Positions 9,650-18,298 of a stretch of DNA of 64,000 nucleotides are shown in pieces (position 1 is the stretch's first letter; every line of letters starts with the position of its first letter). Made by a program: the position numbers and the translations under genes. The stretch comes from Deltaproteobacteria bacterium (GTDB taxonomy: Bacteria > Myxococcota_A > UBA9160 > UBA6930), in NCBI GenBank assembly GCA_029261795.1, contig JAJDAP010000108.1, positions 20,915 to 84,914 of the forward strand, read 5' to 3'. The notes under the pieces are model-generated. The model was not told the origin of the DNA. It saw only the letters and a program-made list of their open reading frames with translations, and did no database searches.

Positions 9650-10664
9650 ATGATTCACGACCTCAAGACCCTGGTGCTCTCGTTCCATCCGGCCGTGGCG
9701 TTCGATACGCCCGAGGAGGCCCGGGTCGAGCAACTGGCAGACCGGGTCGCCGAGGAGCTGCGGATGCCGGTCTTCGTCTGGTCCGTGACGGGCGGCCTCG
9801 TCCAGAAGCCGACCGCGCACGCGAACCGGAGTACCGCCGATCCGATTGCCGTCCTCCAGCATCTCGCCGGCCTGACGGTCGAGGGAATCTTCCTGCTCAA
9901 GGACTTCGCGAAGTTCCTGGACGACCCGAGCGTGTGTCGCGCATTCCGCGATGCGGCCTCGAACCTCTCACACACCGCGTCCTCGATGTGGATTACCGGT
10001 GCGGGCCATGATTTCCCGCCGGATGCGGACGCCGAGATCGTGCACTTCGAAATGGCCCTTCCCGGCAAGAAGGAACTCGGCGAGGTCGTCGCCACGGTGG
10101 TGCGCTCGCTGCGCACGCGAATTGGCGCCACCGTCAGTCTCTCGAAGCCCGAGCTCGACCAGCTGTTGACGTCGCTCTCCGGGATGACCGCCAACCAGGT
10201 GCGTCAGGTGGTCGCGAGGCGTCTCCGAGCGCATCTTCGCCACCCTGCTGACCTGGCTGCAGGAGAAGAAGGAGTCCGTCTTCGTCGTCGCTACCGCCAA
10301 TGACGTCTTCAAGCTCCCGCCGGAACTGATGCGGAAGGGTCGCCTCGACGAGATCTTCTTCGTCGACCTTCCCGATGGCCAGGAGCGCGGCACGATCTTC
10401 CACATCCACCTGGAACGACGGAAGCAGGACGTCGCCGCTTTCGACATGGCATCCCTCGTCGGTGCGAGCGACAGCATGAGTGGCGCGGAGATCGAACAAG
10501 CCGTGATCGCGAGCCTCTACGGCGCGCTGCACGAGAAGAGGTCGCTCGACACCGAGATGATCCTCTGCGAACTGCGAAGCACAGTGCCTTTGTCCGTTTC
10601 GCGCTCGGAGGATCTCGACCGCCTGCGCGAACTCGCACGCGATCGCTTCGTCCCTGTTCGTTAG
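9650..10664 (+). pseudogene. Ycf46-like AAA ATPase with internal deletion and frameshift (Walker A/B region missing)
   Basis: N-terminal part (MIHDLKTLVLSFHPAVAFDTPEEARVEQLADRVAEEL..SLSGMTANQVRQVV) is in one frame; the C-terminal AAA part (GVSERIFATLLTWLQEKKESVFVVATANDVFKLPPELMRKGRLDEIFFVDLP) resumes in another frame at about 10213-10222 with no P-loop between. Confidence 0.8.
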
Positions 10665-10698
10665 TTCACGGGCGTCCCGGCTCGAGCCTCGTGCTAGG

Positions 10699-11688
10699 TC
10701 AGGAGTGCGCGCGCCAAACCGTGAAGCTCGCGGTACCCGCCACTTCTTCGGCGACGCCGAACCCGCACAACATTCGCCCCACCGGCACCGTACGTTGAGC
10801 CACGATCCACAAGTCGCCCCCCGACCGGAGCCGCTGCGCGGCGTCGCGGCAGAGGGCACGCACGATCTCGTAGTGCTGGTCCCGGCCGGTGTGGATCGGC
10901 GGATTGCTGACGATCCGGTCGAATCGAAGCTCGGCTGGAAGCGCGCCGAGACCATCGCCTGCATGGAGCCTGGCTCGAGGTAGGTTCCGCCGGGTGGCTT
11001 CGAGCGCGAGCGGGTCGACGTCGAGCGCATGGAGTTCGAGCCCGGGATCGAGGCTCGCCAGGTACATCCCGACCACTCCGGCACCGCAGCCGAAATCGAG
11101 GATCCGGGAATCGGCTTCGACCGCCGTCAGCGCCGAGAGCAAGAGCGCCGTAGCCGGGTCGAGATGCCCGTGGGCGAACAAGCCCGGGAACGAGACCCAC
11201 GAAGCCTCCCCGTTCGGGAAGCTCCCGTGCGCGCTCTCCATCCAGTCGTCGAGTGAACCGCGGAAGCCGACGCCGCCGCGGATCGTCCCGTGCCACACAC
11301 GACAGTGTCGGCGTGCGTCGAGGGTCCGCAGGTTCTCGGCAACCTCGCTGAGCCCTTTGTCAGCGGAGCGGATGCCTTCGTCGTTGGCACCGACCACGAG
11401 CAGGGGTGCCCCTGGTTCCGTGCGGGCGGCGATGGCGTGAAGCGCCATCTGGAAGGCTTCGCGCCCCTTCGGTAAGCGCACGATCGCGGCATTGCCGTGT
11501 CCCTCGCTGGGCCAGGCAGTCCCCTCGGCCCCGTAACGCTTCCAGGAAAGGATCGACGCGGTCTCCCGCACGGCGGCCTCGAGCCGCCCACTCACATCGC
11601 CGGCCACCCAGACAGGACCGACAAGGCCGAGTTCGGGGAGGACGCCCGCGACGACTTCGGCCGCCCCGGTCTCTCGGTCTTTCTTCAC
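10699..11688 (-). CDS. Class I SAM-dependent methyltransferase, RsmC/RlmG-like (rRNA guanine-N2)
   Basis: VLDFGCGAGVVG-type motif (ILDFGCGAGVVGMYLAS), NPPIHTG, LWIVAQR; overall RsmC-like layout. Confidence 0.8.
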   Translation of the reverse strand: MKKDRETGAAEVVAGVLPELGLVGPVWVAGDVSGRLEAAVRETASILSWKRYGAEGTAWPSEGHGNAAIVRLPKGREAFQMALHAIAARTEPGAPLLVVGANDEGIRSADKGLSEVAENLRTLDARRHCRVWHGTIRGGVGFRGSLDDWMESAHGSFPNGEASWVSFPGLFAHGHLDPATALLLSALTAVEADSRILDFGCGAGVVGMYLASLDPGLELHALDVDPLALEATRRNLPRARLHAGDGLGALPAELRFDRIVSNPPIHTGRDQHYEIVRALCRDAAQRLRSGGDLWIVAQRTVPVGRMLCGFGVAEEVAGTASFTVWRAHS

Positions 11689-11695
11689 CGTCGCG

Positions 11696-12145
11696 TCAGG
11701 CCGTCCAGACCCGCTTCTCGACGGTTCCGAACATACGCGAGTGCTCGACGCGAGTGGGTGTTATGCGAATGGCGGCATAGCCTTCGGAGCCGGGCCCGTC
11801 CGGCCAGAACTGGGCAAGGTCATAATCGAGCACATCCCACACGTGCTTGCGCGTGGCCTCATCCGTCAGGATCTCGGCCTTGCCGCGAACCAGGATGTGG
11901 ACGAACTCGGGCGGAGCCACCTGGTACTGGATATCGACGACGGGCGTCTCTGCGATCTGCAGTGCCTTGGGCGACGTCGGGTCCGTGGCGAACCAGAGTG
12001 TTTCGCCTTCCCAGGTGGGATGAACCAACCGAACGCGCGGTTCGCCGTCGCGGACGGTTGCCACGGCGCCCCACACGGCGGCCCGACAAGCGGTGTCCAC
12101 GTCCTTGAAGAATGTACTGCGTTCGCTTTCGCTGACCTTGCTCAT
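11696..12145 (-). CDS. Pyridoxamine 5'-phosphate oxidase/PPOX-family flavin-binding protein
   Basis: WGAVATVRDGEPRVRLVHPTWEGETLWFATDPTSPKALQI...VDIQYQV split-barrel pattern. Confidence 0.75.
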   Translation of the reverse strand: MSKVSESERSTFFKDVDTACRAAVWGAVATVRDGEPRVRLVHPTWEGETLWFATDPTSPKALQIAETPVVDIQYQVAPPEFVHILVRGKAEILTDEATRKHVWDVLDYDLAQFWPDGPGSEGYAAIRITPTRVEHSRMFGTVEKRVWTA

Positions 12146-12178
12146 GGATCGATCCCTTCTGGTTGACCGGCCACCGTA

Positions 12179-12685
12179 TCACAGGCCAGCTTCAAGGGGC
12201 CGCAGACCCTGGCCGAGCATGGTGCGAAGCGGCGGCCAGAGTTCCAGCTTCGAGAGTGCCTGCAGAGGGACGAATTCGGCGCCGACGATTTCACGTCGGT
12301 CGAAAGCGATCGTACCTGTGGTGTCCGCCTCCTGACACGCGAAGACGTGCACGTGATCTTCCATGTGCGAATGCTCGACGATCCAGCTGCCAAGGTTGCT
12401 GAGGGCTTCCGGATCGATCTCGAGACCGGTCTCCTCCTGGAGCTCACGGGCGGCTGCGTCGCGTGGATCCTCACCCCGTTCGACCCGGCCACCCGGTGTC
12501 GACTGCCACGGGTGGTAGCTGGTCTGGACCAACAACAGGGCGTCGCCACGCCAGACGAACACCGTGGCACCCCTCACGGTCGGGTGGGTCAAGTGTGCCC
12601 AGGCCCCGAACGTCTTGGAGGCGAGCCGATACGCGGTCCGAACCATCGCATCCACGCTCACCAGGCGCTCGGTACTTCGAGCCAT
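12179..12685 (-). CDS. NUDIX hydrolase
   Basis: Nudix box GGRVERGEDPRDAAARELQEETGLEI. Confidence 0.93.
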   Translation of the reverse strand: MARSTERLVSVDAMVRTAYRLASKTFGAWAHLTHPTVRGATVFVWRGDALLLVQTSYHPWQSTPGGRVERGEDPRDAAARELQEETGLEIDPEALSNLGSWIVEHSHMEDHVHVFACQEADTTGTIAFDRREIVGAEFVPLQALSKLELWPPLRTMLGQGLRPLEAGL

Positions 12686-13656
12686 TCGAGATCGGGGAAA
12701 TCATCACTCACTGTGAGCGAGCCGCCATCGACGACCATCACGTCTACGCCAGCGGTCGTGGCATCGATGACGCCCTCGGTACCCCGGACCAACAACGCGG
12801 TACTCCACGCCTCAGCGGTGGCGCCGGACGTCCCGATCGCGATCGAAACCACCTCATGGCTCACCGGCCAGCCGGTCCGGGGATCGATGACGTGTCCAAA
12901 CTGCTGGGCTCCGATCGGATAGGTCTGGCCGAGGCTCGCCGAGACGGAGGCGTGGGCGTCGCTCAGTGAGAGTACGCCGAGGCGTCGCTCGCCAGCGCCT
13001 ACCAACACCCGCCATGTCGGTGCGTCGAGAGGCGTCCCCAACGCGAGCAGGCTCGATCCCCCGAAATTGAGCAGCGCGCGGTCGGCACCTTGCTCGCGTA
13101 GCCACGATTCGACCTGCTCGAGGGCCCATCCCTTGGCGAGGCCGCCGAGATCGATGGAGGTTCCCGGTGTCAGCGTGACGAAGCCCTCTTCGAGGATGAT
13201 TCGGCTCGTGCCGACACGAGATCGTGTCGTTGCGAGATTCTCTTCGTCGGGGAGCTCGTTCGCAAGCGATTGCTCGCGCCATAGGGCGATCAATGGGCCC
13301 ACGGTCACATCGAAGGCGCCATCCGTTTCGCTGGCGAGGCGCTTCGCGTCGGAGAGGATTCCGATGACCGTCGGGCCTGCGGGCAGCCGAGCACCCGCCT
13401 CGAGGGCGGATCGATTCAATCGAGAGATCGTGCTCTCGGGCTCCCAGCGACTAACGAGCCGTTCGATCGCGTCGATCTGCTCGAAGCATCCGTCGATCCA
13501 TCGCCGACCCGTTACCTCGTCCGGTGCGATGACGGTGATCTCGAGAACCGTCCCCATCGAGGGTCGTCCTTCGCGGAGCACGACCGGCGTCTGAAGCGCG
13601 GTGCAACAAAGGAGCGCGGTCAGCGCGATCACCAGCGGCACGGCGCGACCGCTCAA
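12658..13656 (-). CDS. apbE: FAD:protein FMN transferase (ApbE), probable lipoprotein
   Basis: MGTVLEITV, SRWEPESTISRLN, VTVGPLIALWR, SIDLGGLAKGWALEQV, LLNFGGSSLLALG, GHVIDPRTGWPV motifs; TTG start overlapping the upstream gene stop is inferred. Confidence 0.9.
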   Translation of the reverse strand: MSGRAVPLVIALTALLCCTALQTPVVLREGRPSMGTVLEITVIAPDEVTGRRWIDGCFEQIDAIERLVSRWEPESTISRLNRSALEAGARLPAGPTVIGILSDAKRLASETDGAFDVTVGPLIALWREQSLANELPDEENLATTRSRVGTSRIILEEGFVTLTPGTSIDLGGLAKGWALEQVESWLREQGADRALLNFGGSSLLALGTPLDAPTWRVLVGAGERRLGVLSLSDAHASVSASLGQTYPIGAQQFGHVIDPRTGWPVSHEVVSIAIGTSGATAEAWSTALLVRGTEGVIDATTAGVDVMVVDGGSLTVSDDFPDLEWLEVPSAW

Positions 13657-14165
13657 AGATCCGGCCGCTCGCCGCTTTGATAGTTCTTCGAGTTTCCGCG
13701 GAAGACCGACCACAGCGCGAGCGCCACCAGGGCGGCCAGGCTGGTCTGCAGTGCGAGAAAACCGAGAATCTTGGTCCAGGCGAAGAGCGGATGAACGAAG
13801 CGGATCAGCCAGCTCGAGCCTTCGTCGACCAGGGCAGAGAGGAACGGCAGTACGATCAGCCAGGCCTTGATCCGGTTCGAGAGTGGGATGAAGAGCACCA
13901 GATGCGTGAGCACGAGTAGCAACATCCCCATCGCGAATAGATGGAAGTGCGAGACCTCGAGCAGGCCCTGATAGGAGCGCGGCTGTCTGAAGCTCTCGTC
14001 GTCGCCGAGGTAGTAGGTCGTCACGGATTCCGGTGTGAGCGACATCTTCTCGAAGTAGAGCAGGCTGTTGGTCAGCCAGAGGCCGGCGACGTAGACGCAA
14101 TAGAGAACCACGATCGTCTGGAGCAGCCGGTTGCGGCTCCACTCCCCGGTCACGACGAATCGCAA
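13653..14165 (-). CDS. Polytopic membrane protein of apbE/FMN-binding cluster
   Basis: 170 aa, about four TM segments with conserved-looking His residues (SHFHLFAMGMLLLVLTHL); coupled to apbE. Confidence 0.7.
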   Translation of the reverse strand: MRFVVTGEWSRNRLLQTIVVLYCVYVAGLWLTNSLLYFEKMSLTPESVTTYYLGDDESFRQPRSYQGLLEVSHFHLFAMGMLLLVLTHLVLFIPLSNRIKAWLIVLPFLSALVDEGSSWLIRFVHPLFAWTKILGFLALQTSLAALVALALWSVFRGNSKNYQSGERPDL

Positions 14166-14178
14166 GCGCCAGGTCCCG

Positions 14179-14757
14179 CTATTGGCCGCCGGCAGCGAGA
14201 CCGGTGGGAGAGGGCGCCGCGGCTACTTCCGGAGCACCCACGAACGCCTCGTAGAGGGCCAGCGCGCGACGGACACCGCTGGTGACGGCGCGAGAGGAGA
14301 GCGTTGCGCCGGCGATCCCGTGGATCTCGCCCCCGAGGCTGAGCGCGGAATCGAGACGCCGATCGTCGAACTGCGCCAGCCAGCGCTCCGGCGGCATGAA
14401 TTCGCGGGGTTCGTAGAAGGCGAGGATGCGTGTGTCGACCACCTTGCCGCCGGGGTCGAGGACGACCAGGAACGCCTCCGGAAACGTGCGCACGGTGTGC
14501 ACATCGATGATCGCGTAGCCGATGACCTGCCCATCCTTGTGGGCCGTGTGTATCGTCGCGAGGCGACTCTCCAGTTGCCCATGGGCGCGCTCTTCGATCC
14601 TGGCAGCCTGAAGATCGTCGAGCATGAGCGTGCGGCGTTCGATCGAATCCGCCGCGGGAAAGGCCTGCTCGAGTGCTTCGCGCTTCGATGCGAAGACCTC
14701 GGCCCCCGCCGTGTTTGCAACCACGACGAGAGCCAAGACGAGCCAGAGCCCTTGCAC
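14179..14757 (-). CDS. FMN-binding domain protein (flavinylation target, RnfG/NqrC-like domain)
   Basis: Signal peptide plus C-terminal IAGATLSSRAVTSGVRRAL, matching the [ST/A]GAT.[ST] covalent-FMN motif. GTG start inferred just after the porin stop. Confidence 0.8.
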   Translation of the reverse strand: MQGLWLVLALVVVANTAGAEVFASKREALEQAFPAADSIERRTLMLDDLQAARIEERAHGQLESRLATIHTAHKDGQVIGYAIIDVHTVRTFPEAFLVVLDPGGKVVDTRILAFYEPREFMPPERWLAQFDDRRLDSALSLGGEIHGIAGATLSSRAVTSGVRRALALYEAFVGAPEVAAAPSPTGLAAGGQ

Positions 14758-14758
14758 G

Positions 14759-16135
14759 CTAGAACGCAAATCCGACTCCCAGCGCCAGTTCGTCGGGGCG
14801 CGTTCCGCTACGTGCAGTGAGGTTCCGGTACTCGAGCTTGATGACGACATTCGGGTGCGGGTAGTAGTTCACGCCGCTCGTGTACACCCAGTAGGCACGA
14901 TTCCGGTTGGCGGTGAAGCCACTGGGGACGTTGAACTGGGTATCGACGTACTCGAAGCGTGCGAAGGGTTCGAGCGACTTGTCCTCGTTGCCGAACAAGC
15001 GCGGCCAGACGTCGTAGGCGACCTCGGCGTAGGCGCCGAGCATGTCCTCGGCGATCGGCGCGGTGCTGGAACGGCCCAAGGAGGCGTTGAAATCGGAAGC
15101 CTCGTCGAGGTGGGTGTAGGCCGCGAGCAGCCGCGCACTCAAGGGCCCGTCGCGATACTGGAGGTGGCCTTCGGTGATGTAGAGACGTGCGTCCGCGATC
15201 GACTTTCCGTCGGCGGTGGCGCCACCGGTCGCCAGGCCGAGGCCCGTGTCCTGGTCGACTTCGCCCACGTAGAAGGAGCCGCCGAATTCGAGGCCGGGAA
15301 TCGATTCGGGGCTGTAGTCGCCCCGGACCACGATGGCGAGGTCTTCGGCGAGGGCGTGGTTGCCCTTCTGCCGCGCACTCCGGAATCCGGAATCGCTGAA
15401 GCGCGCACCGTTGAAACCGGTCATCACGTAGGCGCGGTACTCGAAGTTCTCGCCGAGTTGGCCGAAGATGCCGGCGCCCATGTTGCGCCAGGTGCTCGGG
15501 ATGATGCGGGTCTCGACCTCGGGCCGTCTGACGCCGTAGAAGAAGGGCGGTTCGTGGATCTCGTTGACGAAGCCCACAGGCGCGAGCATCAGCCCGGCCC
15601 GGAAGTTCAATTCCGGCTTGTAGAAGAAATCGAGGGATGCGAGTTCGACCGACGCGCTGCCGCTGCCTTCGCCGTTCTTCACGTCGCTCGTCGTACCATG
15701 CTCGAACTCGATCTCAGAGTTGAACACGATGCTCTCGTTGAACTTGTACCCGAAGTAGAGCACCGTGCGGAGCGCGTCTGCACGGTCGAGTTCCGGCCCC
15801 GGGCCTTCGCCACTGACGATGTTCGTGTAGTTGTACTCGCCGTAGCCGCCAATGCTCAGTCCACGGTCGATACCGTAGATCTTCGATGCGGCGGGTCCGA
15901 AGCCGTAGGAACCGGCTAGTTCCTTGTCTTCGGGGACCGCGACCTGGGTACGTACCCTGGACAACTCATCGGCCAGGATCTGGACCTGCTTCTCGAGTTG
16001 CTGGATGCGATCGTCGCGGGCGATGGCACCCTCGGATTCGGCGAGAGCGGGGGCCGCGCAGGCGACGCCGATCAGGATCGGCAGCCGCACCACGAGGCGT
16101 CGAAGCGTACAGGAGAGGATAGACGGGCAGGACAT
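14759..16135 (-). CDS. Outer-membrane porin-like protein (phosphate-selective porin/OprO-P-like beta-barrel)
   Basis: Signal peptide, coiled-coil QQLEKQVQILADEL, GGYGEYNY, alternating beta-strand pattern, terminal aromatic (GVGFAF). Confidence 0.75.
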   Translation of the reverse strand: MSCPSILSCTLRRLVVRLPILIGVACAAPALAESEGAIARDDRIQQLEKQVQILADELSRVRTQVAVPEDKELAGSYGFGPAASKIYGIDRGLSIGGYGEYNYTNIVSGEGPGPELDRADALRTVLYFGYKFNESIVFNSEIEFEHGTTSDVKNGEGSGSASVELASLDFFYKPELNFRAGLMLAPVGFVNEIHEPPFFYGVRRPEVETRIIPSTWRNMGAGIFGQLGENFEYRAYVMTGFNGARFSDSGFRSARQKGNHALAEDLAIVVRGDYSPESIPGLEFGGSFYVGEVDQDTGLGLATGGATADGKSIADARLYITEGHLQYRDGPLSARLLAAYTHLDEASDFNASLGRSSTAPIAEDMLGAYAEVAYDVWPRLFGNEDKSLEPFARFEYVDTQFNVPSGFTANRNRAYWVYTSGVNYYPHPNVVIKLEYRNLTARSGTRPDELALGVGFAF

Positions 16136-16163
16136 CTGAGATTTCTAGGCGCTGGGAGGGAAA

Positions 16164-16190
16164 TGAAATTGAAATTGGTGTTCAATTTCA
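16164..16190. promoter_or_regulatory. Inverted repeat upstream of porin/flavinylation operon
   Basis: TGAAATTGAA-N7-TTCAATTTCA, perfect 10-bp arms, AT-rich, just upstream of the 16135 start. Confidence 0.45.
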
Positions 16191-16275
16191 ATGAATCCCT
16201 ACCATACCCGAGAACGACCCCTCCGCAAGCCAGCCCAGCGGCGAAAATCGATCGGCGAGCGTGGCCGCCTGCTGA

Positions 16276-17102
16276 TCAGGCCCCGGCGTGGCTGCTCGGG
16301 CGGAGCTGGCCCGGCCCCGTCAACAACAGCCGGATCAGGCTGGCCTGGCGATTGGTCCCGGTCTTGACGAAGATGCGCTTGAGGGTGGTCCGCGCGGTCG
16401 TTCGGGTGCGGTCGCACCCGCGCGCCCTCCCGTGGGCCCTCCGCTGGTCCGATCCAATCGCGGAGACGTTCGGTCAGCAGCGCATCGGATCCATCGCGAA
16501 TGGCCGATGCGGCAACGTCTGGCGGTCCACCCAAGAGGTCGGCGGCGCTGCGGTTCGCAAACACGACCTGTCCAGCGCCATCCAACAGGACGACACCGAG
16601 GATGAGTTGATCGAGAACTCCCCACAGGGCATCGGCGGTGATGTCCTGGCGGATCAATTCGTCGTGCAGGCGCGCCGCACGCACCAGATGGGGAGACAGG
16701 GTTCGGAGACGCTCCAGATCCACTTCCGTCGGAGCCCAGTCGTCGCGAGCGAGCGCCAGGAAGAACGTGTCTGCGCGCTGCGCGGTTCGGCCCAGCAGGA
16801 TCACGACCCCGCTGGGCGCTGGAAACCCCGCTGGTTCCAGGATTTCCCGGAACAGCCGACTTTCGGCGAACAGGGCCTGGAGAGGACCGGGTGGAATCAC
16901 GGTCACGCTTCCGAGGGGGAACTCCTTCATCTCCGAGGGCTCGGGGAAGCGGGGGTGTGTGGCTTCCTCTGCCAGCGGATCGGGCGGCCGGAGCCCGTCG
17001 GCCAGGAAGATCCCGGTTCGTCCGGTTCCATTTTTCGGCCGATCCGGGGGAGTCGTACAGGAGCTCGAGGAGTTCAAGATCGCTGAGCGCCTGACCGGAC
17101 AT
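16276..17102 (-). pseudogene. LuxR-family regulator, degenerate (frameshifts, truncated HTH)
   Basis: Sensor-like middle (SPHLVRAARLHDELIRQDITADALWGVLDQLILGVVLLDGAGQVVFANRSAADLL); the LuxR HTH C-terminus is in another frame (RTTARTTLKRIFVKTGTNRQASLIRLLLTG); a plausible N-terminus MSGQALSDLELLELLYDSP is in a further frame. Confidence 0.7.
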
Positions 17103-17197
17103 CGACCCGTACCTAAGCCGATCGGCCTCGATTCCGCGCCCTCTAAACGGGGGGTCCTGTACGTATTTCGGCTCAATGCAGCCTGATAAGGCCCGAT

Positions 17198-17548
17198 TCA
17201 GGCCGCCGGTGTGAACTTCACCGGCATTCGAGTGATCCCGTGGATGAACGAAGAAGTGGTTCAGCTCCTGCTCGGTGATCTTCTCGCCGTCGACGGAGCC
17301 ATGGACGTACTTCGAGATTAGCGTGTCATCGGGGTTCTTGCGCTTCTCCTCGGCGAGGGCGTTGCAGTAGAGCCACATCTGCGCCGAAGCGTTGGTGGCT
17401 GCGTCGTCGCCCGGCGATAGATCCGGATCATCCCCGCCGATCATGTTATTCGACCACTCGAAGATCTTCTTGCGGTCCTCGTAGGGAATCCCGACGAGCT
17501 CGCAGATCAAGGTGAGCGGAAGCTCACAGGCGAGGTCGGTTCCATCAT
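17198..17548 (-). pseudogene. Cytochrome P450 remnant
   Basis: DLACELPLTLICELVGIPYEDRKKIFEWSNNMIGGDDPDLSPGDDAATNASAQMWLYCNALAEEKRKNPDDTLISKYVHGSVDGEKITEQELNHFF is P450; it is followed in another frame by a P450-like C-terminus (HGITRMPVKFTPAA*). I-helix, ExxR and heme-Cys regions are absent. Confidence 0.8.
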
Positions 17549-17549
17549 A

Positions 17550-17566
17550 TCGGACGCCTTGTCCGA
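17550..17566. promoter_or_regulatory. Candidate TetR operator
   Basis: TCGGAC-GCCTT-GTCCGA perfect 6-bp arms between the divergent P450 remnant and the tetR gene, with an extra CGGAC half-site at 17572. Confidence 0.45.
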
Positions 17567-17600
17567 CTCAACGGACGATTTGCTCGCTATGGTCCGGAGC

Positions 17601-18296
17601 ATGTCTGAACGGCGCCCGCTTTCCTCTCCTCCGAAAACCCGCGAGGAGGCTCTCCGGGTATTCCGAACTGGCCAGATTCTCGCCGCTGCCCGCCAGGTGA
17701 TCGGCGAGGTCGGCTACGGGGATGCGTCGATCGATCGAATCTCCGAGGGCGCGGGGGTGGCTCGCAGCACCGTCTACGTCTACTTCGAGGGGAAAGAGGA
17801 TCTGCTGAATCAGTGCCTGGCCGAGAACCGGGTCGAACTGAGCGATCGCGTTCGCGAAGCCGTCGAGCGCGTAGAAGGCCTCGAGCAACAACTCCACGCG
17901 TTTCTGACCGCAATCCTGGCCTACGTCGGCGAGTATCAGGAGTTCTTCCGCGCCATCATGCGCGTACGCGGCCTCGATCCATTCTTCCAGGACAGCGACC
18001 GTCCAGCCCCGGAAATGGACGTGATCCGTGTCGAAGTGCAGGCCGTCCTGGCCGACATCTTCAAGCAGGGCCAACTCGAAGGGATCCTCACGCAGCAGCG
18101 CAGCCTGGAGGCCGCCCGCGTGATCGGCTCCTTGATCTATGGCGCGCTGATGTGGCGGGCCAACGACACGGATCCGAGCCCGGCCGAAGAGGAAGCCCAG
18201 AGTCTCGTGCAGACCTTGCTGTATGGGCTGACCCGGCCGAGCCCGGATTCCAAGGACATGCACGACCCCGCGGCCACACGGAATGGCATCGCCTGA
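17601..18296 (+). CDS. TetR/AcrR-family transcriptional regulator
   Basis: HTH: AARQVIGEVGYGDASIDRISEGAGVARSTVYVYFEGKEDLL. Upstream starts at 17559 (TTG) and 17589 (ATG) are possible. Confidence 0.9.
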   Translation: MSERRPLSSPPKTREEALRVFRTGQILAAARQVIGEVGYGDASIDRISEGAGVARSTVYVYFEGKEDLLNQCLAENRVELSDRVREAVERVEGLEQQLHAFLTAILAYVGEYQEFFRAIMRVRGLDPFFQDSDRPAPEMDVIRVEVQAVLADIFKQGQLEGILTQQRSLEAARVIGSLIYGALMWRANDTDPSPAEEEAQSLVQTLLYGLTRPSPDSKDMHDPAATRNGIA

Positions 18297-18298
18297 GC

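Noticed and set aside
12658-14142. 494-aa single ORF covering apbE and the upstream membrane gene
   Set aside because: The N-terminal third is an out-of-frame reading of the membrane protein gene (13653-14165); ApbE likely begins near 13656.
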